Positions 17,393 to 25,718 of a stretch of 52,645 nt of DNA are shown here, piece by piece; positions within the stretch are counted from its first letter, which is position 1, and each line of letters begins with the position of its first letter. The notes below the pieces were generated by a model. That model did not search any database, had not been told where the DNA came from, and saw nothing but the letters and a program-made list of their open reading frames with translations. Location: NCBI GenBank assembly GCA_003166865.1, contig PMUP01000071.1, positions 109,532-162,176 on the forward strand. Reading direction: 5' to 3'. Source of the stretch: Bryobacterales bacterium. GTDB taxonomy: Bacteria > Acidobacteriota > Terriglobia > Bryobacterales > Bryobacteraceae. Both the position numbers and the translations under genes were made by a program.

Positions 17393-17597
17393 GATGATTG
17401 AGCTTCCTCTTTCCGGTGTCACGATAGGCACGTCCATAACCACGCGCGCCGCTGAGTTGACTGAGGTAAAACAGGCTCATTCCAAGCACCGCTGGTGGTT
17501 TTCGGCCAGGAGGCTCCTTTAGCTTTAGCCGGTTAAGTTACTGGATTTACAAACATTAACGGTTGGCCAGCGGATTGCCAATACAGCCTCGACAGGT

Positions 17598-19328
17598 ATG
17601 AAACGCGTTCTCTTATCGTTGCTCATGCTGGCAGGCTTCAACGCCCTCCAGGCGCAAGATAGCGGAAACGCCAACGCAAACGCCAATCCCGATCCCGACG
17701 GCCAATACGAACCCGGCCGCGCGGTGGCGCGCATCAGCATCTTGAACGGCGACGTTTCACTGCGGCGCGGAGACTCGGGCGACGTCATCGCCGCTGCGGT
17801 GAATGGCCCGCTGATGGCGGACGACCGGTTGCTCACCAGTTCCAATGGGCGCGCCGAAGTCCAGCTCGATTCCGCGAACATGATTCGGATCGGCCCGAGT
17901 TCGGAAGTTCGCTTCACCGGCATGGACGTAAGAAGCTTTCAGATCCAGGTGGCGATGGGCACGGTGACGTTTCGCACGCTGCGGCCCAGCCAGGCGCAGG
18001 TGGAAGTGGATACGCCCAGCGTCGCGGTTCGCCCATTGCGGCCCGGCGCGTATCGCGTGACGGTCCATGAAGACGGCACTTCTGAGATTACCGTTCGATC
18101 CGGCGAGGCCGAAATCGACAGCCAGCGGGGCGGAGAACATCTGCAGGCCGGGCAAACCATGGACGCTCGCGGGCCGGCCGCTGACGCCGAGTTCCAGGTT
18201 GTGCAGCCCGTTCCCTTCGACGCGTTCGACCGCTGGAATGACGAGCGCGACCGGTTTATTCTGAGCTCGCAAAGCTATCGGCACGTCAGCCCCGCCATTG
18301 GCGGCGCCGAGGATCTGGATCAAAACGGCCAGTGGGTGAACGATCCGAACTACGGTGCGGTTTGGCAGCCCACCAACGTCGGCCCGGATTGGGCGCCCTA
18401 TCAAAACGGACGTTGGGTCTGGGAAGACTACTATGGCTGGACCTGGGTGAGCGCCGATCCTTGGGGTTGGGCGCCGTATCACTACGGCCGCTGGTTTATG
18501 GGCCCGGGTGGCTGGGCCTGGTATCCCGGACCGATCCTGGCGAGTCCGTTCTGGGCGCCGGCGTATGTCGGCTTCTTCGGATTCGGCCCGGGACTTGGAA
18601 TTGGCGTTGGGTTTGGATTTGGAGGAGTAGGCTGGGTCGCGCTGGCGCCGTTTGAAGCGGTCCATCCATGGTGGGGACGCGGCTTCTACGGTGGATTCCG
18701 CAGCGGCGTCTTTGCCAACCACACCACCATCGTCAACAACGCGAGCGTCGCCGGTGCGTATCGTAATGCTCGCGTGACGGGCGGCGCCATCGGCGTGAAT
18801 ACCGCGGGATTCGGCCACGGCGGCCAAATCTCGAGTCTCAATCGTTCGCAAATCCAGTCGGCAGGCCTGGTGCATGGTGTTGTGCCGGTATCGCCGGACC
18901 GCTCGAGCTTGCGTATGTCCGATCGCTCGGTAAGCGGCCGGTACTCGCAATCCTCGGCGCAGAGTTTTGCCAGCCGCATGCAGACCCCGCGGGTGGAACA
19001 CGCCAGTTTCGATCAGCAGCAGCGCGGAATGCAGCAGATGTCGCGCGGGAATTTCAGCTCGCCGGCAGGCCGCACGAGCGGGGGAGTCGGCGGGGGCGGT
19101 TCTGGATGGAACCGCTTCGGTGGAACAGCCGGCGGCGCATATGGCCGCAGCTCCTCGCCGTATGCGCGTGGCGGCCAGGCGGTGCGGATCAGCCCCTCGA
19201 TCGTGGCGCCTCGCTCAAATGCCGCGCCGCGGACGAATCCGGCCCCGCGCAGCACAGGTAACGCGCATTCGTCTGGTGGTGGCAGCGGCCACTCAGGCGG
19301 AGGCGGTCATGGTGGAGGACACCACTAG
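17598..19328 (+). CDS. Secreted FecR-domain protein with YXWAPY repeats and Gly/His tail
   Basis: 576 aa with signal peptide KRVLLSLLMLAGFNALQAQ. Residues about 40-190 form a FecR-like domain (ARISILNGDVSLRRGDSGD, then APSVAVRPLRPGAYRV-type strands). Residues about 240-320 hold Trp/Tyr-rich repeats (GAVWQPTNV, PDWAPYQNGRWVWEDYYGW, APYHYGRW), the YXWAPY pattern of DUF6600-type proteins. The last 200 residues are low complexity, rich in Gly, Ser and Arg, ending GHSGGGGHGGGHH, which could bind metal. No anti-sigma or TonB-linked sigma gene is adjacent, so a signalling role is not implied. A strong terminator follows at 19362. Confidence 0.85.
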   Translation: MKRVLLSLLMLAGFNALQAQDSGNANANANPDPDGQYEPGRAVARISILNGDVSLRRGDSGDVIAAAVNGPLMADDRLLTSSNGRAEVQLDSANMIRIGPSSEVRFTGMDVRSFQIQVAMGTVTFRTLRPSQAQVEVDTPSVAVRPLRPGAYRVTVHEDGTSEITVRSGEAEIDSQRGGEHLQAGQTMDARGPAADAEFQVVQPVPFDAFDRWNDERDRFILSSQSYRHVSPAIGGAEDLDQNGQWVNDPNYGAVWQPTNVGPDWAPYQNGRWVWEDYYGWTWVSADPWGWAPYHYGRWFMGPGGWAWYPGPILASPFWAPAYVGFFGFGPGLGIGVGFGFGGVGWVALAPFEAVHPWWGRGFYGGFRSGVFANHTTIVNNASVAGAYRNARVTGGAIGVNTAGFGHGGQISSLNRSQIQSAGLVHGVVPVSPDRSSLRMSDRSVSGRYSQSSAQSFASRMQTPRVEHASFDQQQRGMQQMSRGNFSSPAGRTSGGVGGGGSGWNRFGGTAGGAYGRSSSPYARGGQAVRISPSIVAPRSNAAPRTNPAPRSTGNAHSSGGGSGHSGGGGHGGGHH

Positions 19329-19620
19329 CGCGCCCGCGTTCACGAATCAATTTCTTCCCTCGGCCCGGACCAGCTCCTCCCAGCGAAATCCGGGCCCTCT
19401 TTTTTGGCTCACGATCATTGGTGAGGATGATGGTCGCGCTGTTCACCGCGTTCACGTCCATCTCGGAGAGTGGATTCAGTGTGTAGCCTGCCAAGCTGAT
19501 AGAGGCCATGGTCGGCGCTTCGTACGGGGATTCCGTCAGGAAGGCGCTGCCATTAGGCGGGGTGTTTTCATCGATCACCACGTGTTCACCGCCGCTGAGT
19601 CGAATGAGGTGTCTTACCAT
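19189..19620 (-). CDS. Possible small protein, doubtful
   Basis: 143-aa frame whose first 75 residues read like a real protein (HLIRLSGGEHVVIDENTP, MDVNAVNSATIILTNDRE), with ATG 19620 and a weak GGAG just before it. Its last third crosses the FecR terminator and the antisense of the FecR tail and becomes Arg/His-rich, as expected for non-coding frames. It may be a short gene that lost its stop. I do not recognise a family. Confidence 0.3.
   Translation of the reverse strand: MVRHLIRLSGGEHVVIDENTPPNGSAFLTESPYEAPTMASISLAGYTLNPLSEMDVNAVNSATIILTNDREPKKRARISLGGAGPGRGKKLIRERGRASGVLHHDRLRLSGRCHHQTNARYLCCAGPDSSAARHLSEAPRSRG
19362..19406 (+). terminator. Rho-independent terminator after the FecR gene
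   Basis: Stem GGCCCGGA (19362-19369) pairs perfectly with TCCGGGCC (19389-19396), loop 19 nt, followed by CTCTTTTTT (19397-19405). It lies 34 nt after the FecR stop codon. Confidence 0.8.
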
Positions 19621-19732
19621 GCTCCGAGTTTAAGACCCGCTATTGGCCGCTTGATGATGCCCGAGTCCGCATCCGGTTGAGATGAGGGCTAATGTGATCA
19701 CCAGGAGGTGGCACGTTGCGCCCGCGCTCGAT

Positions 19733-19760
19733 ACTTTACATAATATTCGTTATCGGAAGT
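19733..19760 (-). other. dif: dif site (XerC/XerD chromosome dimer resolution)
   Basis: On the minus strand the 28 bp consist of an 11-bp XerC-type arm ACTTCCGATAA, a 6-bp centre CGAATA, and an 11-bp XerD-type arm TTATGTAAAGT. The second arm differs from the Bacillus subtilis dif arm (TTATGTAAACT) at one base, and the first six bases ACTTCC also match. Length, arm spacing and the imperfect symmetry all fit. dif marks the terminus region. The first base of the site is the last base of the stop codon of the 48-aa gene. Confidence 0.88.
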
Positions 19761-19906
19761 CACTCAGGCGTGCCCGCCTTCCTCGTCTCCGTCACGATCC
19801 GCACCACCTCAGGCACCACTGCCCTGACAACCACAGGAACCACCAACCACGCCACGTAGGCTCCAAGCGCCAGGATAGCCGCGCCGATCAGGATCATCAC
19901 CAACAT
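19760..19906 (-). CDS. 48-aa single-span membrane protein
   Basis: A perfect GGAGGT lies 6 nt before ATG 19906 (plus-strand ACCTCC at 19913-19918). The product starts LVMILIGAAILALGAYVAW and continues LVVPVVVRAVV, one or two hydrophobic segments, then a charged tail VTETRKAGTPE. The stop codon abuts the dif site. No family recognised; the clean ribosome site and hydrophobic pattern make it a likely real gene. Confidence 0.7.
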   Translation of the reverse strand: MLVMILIGAAILALGAYVAWLVVPVVVRAVVPEVVRIVTETRKAGTPE

Positions 19907-19979
19907 GAGCACACCTCCATTGTTTATCCAATACGAGGCTGGAAGCTGGCCGGTTCCAGTGCTGCGTCGAATTTAAACC

Positions 19980-20008
19980 TTGCACCAGCCATGCAATTCG
20001 GTTAAGAT
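19980..20008 (+). promoter_or_regulatory. Sigma-70-type promoter of the sedolisin gene
   Basis: -35 TTGCAC (19980-19985), 17-nt spacer, -10 TAAGAT (20003-20008). It lies about 100 nt before the GTG start, leaving a long leader that contains the palindrome at 20057. Confidence 0.55.
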
Positions 20009-20056
20009 CGCTGGGACAAGGTGCCCTATGTGCCCTGTTTTCTGGGGGTTGCGCGT

Positions 20057-20071
20057 ACTAGGACGCCTAGT
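20057..20071 (+). promoter_or_regulatory. Palindrome in the sedolisin leader
   Basis: ACTAGG-ACG-CCTAGT is a perfect 6-bp inverted repeat with a 3-nt centre, 37 nt before the start codon. It may be an operator or a leader hairpin. Confidence 0.45.
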
Positions 20072-20107
20072 TGTTCCAAATTCTGAAGGAACCAAAAGGA
20101 GATTCGT

Positions 20108-22051
20108 GTGCCAAGGACTACATTTCGTCTTTCATGCAACCTACTGACTGGTCTGTGTTTGGCTCTTTCAGCGAACGCAGCTGCGCCGAACGCCATTGAT
20201 CGCGGCGCGCTGGATGCGCAGGCGGCAAGAACGCCGATTTCGGTGACCGTCGCGCTTGCACTGCCCGCGCTAAACGAAGCAGAAAAGCTGCAGGAGTCGC
20301 TCTACACCCCCGGCGACCCACAGTTTCACAAGTTCCTAACCGCCGAGCAGTTCGTCGCGCGCTTTGCGCCCACTGACGCCGACATTGCGAAAGTTACAGC
20401 AGCTCTTGCCAAGTACGGGCTGACGGCTGAAAAGACCACCGCAACCACGCTCAAAGTGACGGGCCTCCCGGCCAACATGGAGCGCGCCTTCTCGGTGGTC
20501 CTGCACAGCTACGAAGTTCCGGCTCACAACAACGTCGCGGCCTACACCTATCACGCCCCCACGAGTCGCGTCACGGTTCCCGCGGAAATTTCCGCTGCTG
20601 TGACAGCAGTCGTCGGTCTCGACAGCAGCATCGCTCTGAGACCCCTCTACAAAACCGCGCCTCCGGCGATAAAGTCCCCACTGGCGTCCGCGCCGTCGAC
20701 CTCCACAACCGATCCCTTCGGATCCTTGACCGTGACCGACTTCGCCAAACTTTACGATGTCGAGCCGCTGTATAAACAGGGCTTGACAGGAGCCGGCCGC
20801 ACCATCGGAATCCTGACATTTGCGGCCATCACGCCCAGCGATGCTTTCGCCTACTGGGCAGCCCTCGGCCTGAAGGTTAATCCGAACCGTCTCCAGATTG
20901 TCAACGTGGATGGCGGACCCGGCGCACCCAGCGACTCATCCGGTTCCATCGAAACCACCATTGATGTCGAGCAGTCCGGCGGAATCGCTCCCGGCGCGAA
21001 CATCATCGTCTACCAGGGATCCAGTTTCTACGTCGACCTGGTCAACGTTTTTGCCGCGGCGATCGATGCTAACAAAGCAGACTCGCTTTCCATCAGTTGG
21101 GGTATTTGGGAGTGGCTGACTAATCTCGAGAACTACCCCGTACCCGATCCCACTACCGGAAAAACGGTAGGCGCTTCCCAGGCCATCCACGAACTTCTGC
21201 TGCGCGCCTCTATTCAGGGCCAGTCGGTGTACGCGGCGTCGGGCGACGGCGGCGCATACGATGTAAATGACTTTTTTAGATGCGACGGACCCTACTCACC
21301 TTCGGTTCCAGGTAGCTGCAGCCTCACGCTGAGCGTGCTTTCTCCGGCCAGTGACCCGTATATTACCGCTGCGGGCGGTACAACGCTGCCGGGCCTGCAA
21401 CAGTATTGCGACAATGCGGCATGCACTCCGCCTTATTACAACATCAACATCCAGCATGAGAGCGTGTGGGGCTGGGATTATCTCGACGGGTTGTGCAACG
21501 TTCTGGGCTACAATCCTTTCACTTGCGGAATCTTCCCAGTCGGAAGCGGTGGAGGAGTCAGCGTCTCCTTTTTCCAACCCTTATACCAGTTTGGAATTTG
21601 GGGCACCCAGTTGAGCCAGCCCGGCCAGAATTTCTATCTCCAAGGCTATGGGCTGCTGTATGCCCTGCCCGCATTTTATCCGGGCCGCAACATGCCGGAC
21701 ATTTCGTTCAACGCCGATCCGGATACCGGATACGTGGTCTACTACACTTCGAACTTATATGGATTCGCCGAGATTCCGGGCTATGGAGGCACCAGTTTTG
21801 TCGCGCCGCAACTGAATGGCGTGACGGCGCTGCTGGGGCAAGACTCGAACAGGCGGCTCGGATTGCTCAATCCCACCGTCTACGGGCTAGCTCTCGCCGG
21901 TCAAGCCTATATCGGCCGGAACCCTCCGTTCCACGCCATCGCCTACGGCGACAATTGGTTTTACCATGGCAGCGACGGCTACAATCTCGGGGCCGGTTTG
22001 GGCACCATGGACGTCGCCAATTTCGCCCAGACCCTGCACAGCTGGTTCTAA
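20108..22051 (+). CDS. Pro-kumamolisin / sedolisin (S53) peptidase
   Basis: 647 aa from GTG 20108 with AAAGGAG 8 nt upstream. Signal peptide to about residue 24. The propeptide (about 35-180) has the Pro-kumamolisin pattern (LYTPGDPQFHKFLTAEQF). In the catalytic domain, E282-T-T-I-D286 matches the ExxxD pair and GGTSFVAPQ holds nucleophile S563, so the Ser-Glu-Asp triad is intact. Sedolisins are secreted acid endopeptidases activated by removal of the propeptide. It has its own promoter; the next gene starts 22 nt after its stop but appears to have a separate -10. Confidence 0.93.
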   Translation: MPRTTFRLSCNLLTGLCLALSANAAAPNAIDRGALDAQAARTPISVTVALALPALNEAEKLQESLYTPGDPQFHKFLTAEQFVARFAPTDADIAKVTAALAKYGLTAEKTTATTLKVTGLPANMERAFSVVLHSYEVPAHNNVAAYTYHAPTSRVTVPAEISAAVTAVVGLDSSIALRPLYKTAPPAIKSPLASAPSTSTTDPFGSLTVTDFAKLYDVEPLYKQGLTGAGRTIGILTFAAITPSDAFAYWAALGLKVNPNRLQIVNVDGGPGAPSDSSGSIETTIDVEQSGGIAPGANIIVYQGSSFYVDLVNVFAAAIDANKADSLSISWGIWEWLTNLENYPVPDPTTGKTVGASQAIHELLLRASIQGQSVYAASGDGGAYDVNDFFRCDGPYSPSVPGSCSLTLSVLSPASDPYITAAGGTTLPGLQQYCDNAACTPPYYNINIQHESVWGWDYLDGLCNVLGYNPFTCGIFPVGSGGGVSVSFFQPLYQFGIWGTQLSQPGQNFYLQGYGLLYALPAFYPGRNMPDISFNADPDTGYVVYYTSNLYGFAEIPGYGGTSFVAPQLNGVTALLGQDSNRRLGLLNPTVYGLALAGQAYIGRNPPFHAIAYGDNWFYHGSDGYNLGAGLGTMDVANFAQTLHSWF

Positions 22052-22061
22052 TGAGTCAAGA

Positions 22062-22073
22062 TAAAATAGGCCC
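22062..22073 (+). promoter_or_regulatory. -10 element directly before a leaderless TTG start
   Basis: TAAAAT (22062-22067) followed by AGGCCC and then TTG. No -35 of TTGACA type is visible. The spacing would place the transcript start at the first base of the gene. Confidence 0.45.
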
Positions 22074-22559
22074 TTGGGCCGATTCTACACTCGTGAACAA
22101 CTGATCGCCGAGCGCGCCGAATGGTCGCGCGCCGGCAAGAAGGTAGTGTTCACCAACGGATGCTACGACGTTCTGCATCCGGGACACATCCGGCTGCTCG
22201 AAGCCGCGCGATCACTCGGCGACGTCCTGATCCTGGCGTTGAACACCGACTCGAGCGTCCAGCGCCTGAAAGGTCCCAACCGCCCGCTGATTTCTCAAGA
22301 CCAGCGCGCCGAGCTTGCCGCGGCACTCGCAGCCGTGGACGCGGTCACCTTCTTCGATGAGGACACGCCGCGCGAGCTGATCGCCGCCGTCCTGCCGGAT
22401 ATCTTGATCAAGGGCGCCGACTGGGCGCATTTCATCGCCGGCCGCGAAGAGGTGGAGGCCGCGGGCGGCCAAGTGCTCGCGTTGCCGCTGGAACCCGGAT
22501 ATTCGACCACCGGGATTCTGGAACAGATACTGGGCTTTCAGCTCAGTTCGAGCGATTGA
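22074..22559 (+). CDS. rfaE2: D-glycero-beta-D-manno-heptose 1-phosphate adenylyltransferase
   Basis: 161 aa from TTG 22074, no Shine-Dalgarno. It has the nucleotidyltransferase HxGH motif H35-P-G-H38 within FTNGCYDVLHPGHIRLLEAA, then ALNTDSSVQRLKG and ILIKGADW, and ends GYSTTGILEQI. This is the stand-alone C-terminal (adenylyltransferase) half of HldE, which makes ADP-heptose for the inner core of lipopolysaccharide, implying a Gram-negative envelope. No kinase half (RfaE1) is in the window. The 3' end overlaps the convergent ABC permease gene by 22 bp. Confidence 0.92.
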   Translation: MGRFYTREQLIAERAEWSRAGKKVVFTNGCYDVLHPGHIRLLEAARSLGDVLILALNTDSSVQRLKGPNRPLISQDQRAELAAALAAVDAVTFFDEDTPRELIAAVLPDILIKGADWAHFIAGREEVEAAGGQVLALPLEPGYSTTGILEQILGFQLSSSD

Positions 22560-24190
22560 ATCACCGGCTCGCTGCCATCGAAGCGCACCCCGCCGGCCGC
22601 CGGATGACGGCGCCACGCCAGGACCAGCGCGACAGCGGCTCCAGCAAAGAACAGGACCGCGACGGCCCAGTGGCGTTCCATCGCGCTCTCCAGGTCAGCC
22701 ATGTGAAAGCTGTAGCCGGTAATACCGTAGACGTATAGGACGACGAGCAGCGCCAGGCTCTTTCTTCCGGGGAAATAGGAGCAGGTGAAGGGAACTTTAT
22801 CGAAATTCCAAAAGAACAGCTCGACCAAAAGCCCCGCTGCTATGCATTGAACCGCCAGGTGTTCCAGAACAGCCGGCCAATTCCAGGCAGCTATTTCCAG
22901 GGGCAACGCGAGTAGCAACAACGGAACCAGACTGATCGAGAGCACCAGCTTCCTGGTGGCGCTTCGGGACACTTCCGTCCACCGCGCTTCGGTCATGCGA
23001 AAAAGCCAATTCGCGGCGAGCTCGGCGGGAAACTGGAACACCGCACGGAAACCGGAGATGGCAAAGAAGCCAAGGACGAACGCAACCGTACGCGCGCCAC
23101 CCGGCGACAATGCGATCTTTCCATCGCGGATTGCCGCGCCAAAGAACAACGCAATCGCGAGGCCGGCGCTGAAGTACGTCGCGATAAAGAATTGGTGCTT
23201 CTGGCTGCGGGCCAGCGTCTTGCCGGCAAATCCGAACAGAGCTTGCTCTTCCGGAGACCGAACCAGCCAGTTGGGAACGGCCCAGGCTCGTGGGCGATGG
23301 GCCGCGTCTTCCGCCTCTAATGTCCGGCGGAAGTGACGCCGGAAACCGAATCCCCATGTAACGAGCATCGTCACCAGCGCGAGCGCCGTCATTTTAATTG
23401 ACAGCATCCCGAGCGACGCCAGAAATTGGTTCTGCCCTCTGGTAAACAGCTCAAACAGGCCGCTGAACCAAACCGGCGGAAACAGGTACAGCCATAATTG
23501 TTTTTGCTCGACGGCGGGCCTCAGAAGCCCCGCAGAGAAAGGGAGACCTAGAATGCTCATCACCATCGCGCTCATTCCGAACATCTGAATCCAGGGCGAA
23601 ATACGGCGGAAGATGCGGGCTGACGTCAGGCTGATCAAAATTCCCTGCCCGGCGGCGACGCCAAGAAACGCAAATGCCGATGCACCGAACGTAGCGGCGA
23701 TCTGCGCGGCAGCCAGCCGTAGCCAGGCGCCAAGCGAATTTGTACCGAACATGCTCAACAACACCATGGAATCGGGAGTCACGTTCACCGCGCTTGCCAG
23801 CAGCAGCACGAAAAGCAGCAGAGCAGTGAACTTGGCTGCCACCAGCTGATGCAACGGGATTGGAAAAGGAGCCAGGATCAGGAAGTCGCGGCGGTCCGGA
23901 AATAGTGCGTCCCAGTAAAACAGCGCCGCGAAACCGGCCACTCCGAACGAGAAGGAGGGCAGAAGCAGCCGCAAACTTCGGACCATCCAGTCGGCTTCAA
24001 CCGACCGTACCCCGTGCGAAAGGTCCGCTGACGTCACCACTGCGGAGTAACCGGCGAGCATGCCAATCGTGATCAGAATGCCCAACATATGATGGATGTT
24101 GGTTTGAAATCCGCCGCCCGGCGCTACAGAATCGTTTTCAAGAAATCGATCGCGAAAAAGCTTCAGCAGGAGTTGAAAAGGAGACTTCAC
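22538..24190 (-). CDS. ABC exporter membrane subunit
   Basis: 550 aa with about 10-12 hydrophobic helices (for example LGILITIGMLAGYSAVV, FSFGVAGFAALFYWDALF, LLLFVLLLASAVNV). There is no obvious motif beyond the polytopic pattern of ABC-2-like permeases. Its ATG overlaps the stop of the ATPase gene by four bases, which makes it the membrane partner. The cargo is unknown. It is the last gene of the padR operon. Confidence 0.75.
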   Translation of the reverse strand: MKSPFQLLLKLFRDRFLENDSVAPGGGFQTNIHHMLGILITIGMLAGYSAVVTSADLSHGVRSVEADWMVRSLRLLLPSFSFGVAGFAALFYWDALFPDRRDFLILAPFPIPLHQLVAAKFTALLLFVLLLASAVNVTPDSMVLLSMFGTNSLGAWLRLAAAQIAATFGASAFAFLGVAAGQGILISLTSARIFRRISPWIQMFGMSAMVMSILGLPFSAGLLRPAVEQKQLWLYLFPPVWFSGLFELFTRGQNQFLASLGMLSIKMTALALVTMLVTWGFGFRRHFRRTLEAEDAAHRPRAWAVPNWLVRSPEEQALFGFAGKTLARSQKHQFFIATYFSAGLAIALFFGAAIRDGKIALSPGGARTVAFVLGFFAISGFRAVFQFPAELAANWLFRMTEARWTEVSRSATRKLVLSISLVPLLLLALPLEIAAWNWPAVLEHLAVQCIAAGLLVELFFWNFDKVPFTCSYFPGRKSLALLVVLYVYGITGYSFHMADLESAMERHWAVAVLFFAGAAVALVLAWRRHPAAGGVRFDGSEPVIQSLELS

Positions 24191-24951
24191 TGCGTTATCA
24201 CGGATGCGATCGCGCGTGCTCGCGATTCCAGATCGTCCTGATGGATCAGCTGCATGAAGATCCCCTCCAGGTTGGGCCGCTGCATCAGCGTTCTCAGCGT
24301 GCTCACCGAATCGTCGGCAACAATCCGTCCTTTGTGGATCACAACGATGTGATCGCAGACTTTTTCCACCAGTTCGAGCACGTGCGAGATGTACAGCACC
24401 GCTTTGCCGCGCGCCGCCAGTTCGCGCAGCAGATGCCGGAACAAAAGGCTATTCGTGATATCGAGCCCCGATTGCGCCTCGTCGAAAATCAGAACATCGG
24501 GATCGTGCAAAAGCGCGGCCGCGATCAACACGCGCTGCTTCATCCCCTTCGAATAATTCGAGAGGGGAACCCAACGGGCGTCATGCAGGTAAAGCAATTG
24601 GAGAAGCTGGTTGGCCCGCTCGGTTACCAAATGCTCCGGAAGGGCGCGCAGACCGCCGGCCAGCTGCAGGTATTCCAGTCCCGTCAGGTAGCCGTACAGG
24701 TTGGGCTCTTCGGGAACGTAACCCAGGCGTTGACGGAAGCCGATCGGGTCGTCATAGACATTTTGTCCTCGATAGAAGATGTGGCCCGAACTCGCGTGCA
24801 GCAAGCCGGTCAGTATTTTCACCGTGGTCGACTTGCCGGAACCGTTCGGGCCGAGATAGCCAGTGATTTCGCCAGGACGCACCGCAAAACTCACGTCATC
24901 CACCACCGGCGCTCCTCGAAACCGCTTGGTGAGATGGCGGATCTCGAGCAT
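24187..24951 (-). CDS. ABC transporter ATP-binding protein
   Basis: 254 aa from ATG 24951 (MLEIRHLTKRF), which is 5 nt after the preceding stop; a longer frame upstream is not supported. Walker A is GPNGSGKST (K40). The signature loop is YSKGMKQR in place of LSGGQ, usual for ABC-2-type exporters. Walker B is VLIFDEAQSGLD, with Ala where most have Pro. A switch His (YISHV) is present. It works with the 550-aa permease downstream. Confidence 0.93.
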   Translation of the reverse strand: MLEIRHLTKRFRGAPVVDDVSFAVRPGEITGYLGPNGSGKSTTVKILTGLLHASSGHIFYRGQNVYDDPIGFRQRLGYVPEEPNLYGYLTGLEYLQLAGGLRALPEHLVTERANQLLQLLYLHDARWVPLSNYSKGMKQRVLIAAALLHDPDVLIFDEAQSGLDITNSLLFRHLLRELAARGKAVLYISHVLELVEKVCDHIVVIHKGRIVADDSVSTLRTLMQRPNLEGIFMQLIHQDDLESRARAIASVITQ

Positions 24952-24955
24952 GGCG

Positions 24956-25357
24956 TTAGTCAAGCCGCAGCGTGATGAACGAGCAGCGAGCGTAAAAGCG
25001 AGTGACGACGAACGCCACAAACGCGTTCAAAAGGCTGGGCAAAAGCACCACCAACAGAATTTGTTCCGGGAGCATGGCCACGTCCGCGCGCGGGGCTTGA
25101 TGAGTCCCGATCCATAGTTCGGCGCTCTGAGTTAACGCGCACAGGCCGAACGATAAGGCCGGGACCAGAACGGACCGATTCGACCTTTGGCCTGGTAGCG
25201 CGACCGTCAGCAGCTCACGCACCGCGCACCACCATACGCGGAGGTTGCCCATGTTCTGGACATCTTCCGCGAATGCCAGCGTCATCTCAGCGCCAAAGTC
25301 CCGGCGCAGATCCTGCGGGTAAAGCAGTAGAAACTTCTGATAGAGCCAGGCGTTCAT
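24956..25357 (-). CDS. Stand-alone permease-prefix-domain protein
   Basis: 133 aa. The N-terminus reads LYQKFLLLYPQDLRRDFGAEM and FAEDVQ, resembling the prefix domain found at the N-terminus of ADOP permeases. Two to three hydrophobic helices follow (VLVPALSFGLCALT, ILLVVLLPSLLNAFVAFVV). Here the domain is separate and sits between padR and the ABC ATPase, overlapping padR by four bases and ending 4 nt before the ATPase start. It may tether or regulate the exporter. Confidence 0.7.
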   Translation of the reverse strand: MNAWLYQKFLLLYPQDLRRDFGAEMTLAFAEDVQNMGNLRVWWCAVRELLTVALPGQRSNRSVLVPALSFGLCALTQSAELWIGTHQAPRADVAMLPEQILLVVLLPSLLNAFVAFVVTRFYARCSFITLRLD

Positions 25358-25713
25358 GAAGACTCCGCCAACCGCAGCCGCATGGCTTTCGACTTTTTTA
25401 CCATGGCCTCCATGCGCGCGAGCTCGGCAGTTAAAGCAGACTTTCCAGCGCCGGTCAGCCGATAGTACTTGCGCCGGCTGTCGCCATGCTCCGGACCTTG
25501 CACCTCGCGAATCCGGTCCGAGTCCAGCAGCCGCTGAATCGTCGTGTACAACGTGGCGGGCCCAATCTGGAAGGTTTGGTCGGAGAGTTTGCGCGCTTCC
25601 TGCATAATTGCATATCCGTGTTTATCCCCGGTCGCCAGTGCGAAGAGGATGAGGAAAGCCGCCGGGGCCAGCGGCGGATCGGCTTGCTCCACAGTCATGC
25701 GCTGCATAGTCAC
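25354..25713 (-). CDS. PadR-family transcriptional regulator
   Basis: 119 aa. The winged helix reads LAPAAFLILFALATGDKHGYAI, then IGPATLYTTIQRLLDSDRI and YYRLTGAGKSAL, the PadR hallmarks. The start is GTG 25713, 5 nt after the -10 element, or ATG 25707 (with AGGTG upstream). It heads a four-gene operon with an ABC exporter. An inverted repeat inside its own promoter suggests autorepression, relieved by a ligand that the exporter may handle; that last step is inference. Confidence 0.92.
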   Translation of the reverse strand: MTMQRMTVEQADPPLAPAAFLILFALATGDKHGYAIMQEARKLSDQTFQIGPATLYTTIQRLLDSDRIREVQGPEHGDSRRKYYRLTGAGKSALTAELARMEAMVKKSKAMRLRLAESS

Positions 25714-25718
25714 CTAAG

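Noticed and set aside
19733-19760. dif as an attachment site of an integrated element (IMEX)
   Set aside because: Only one copy is seen in the window and no phage or integrase genes flank it.
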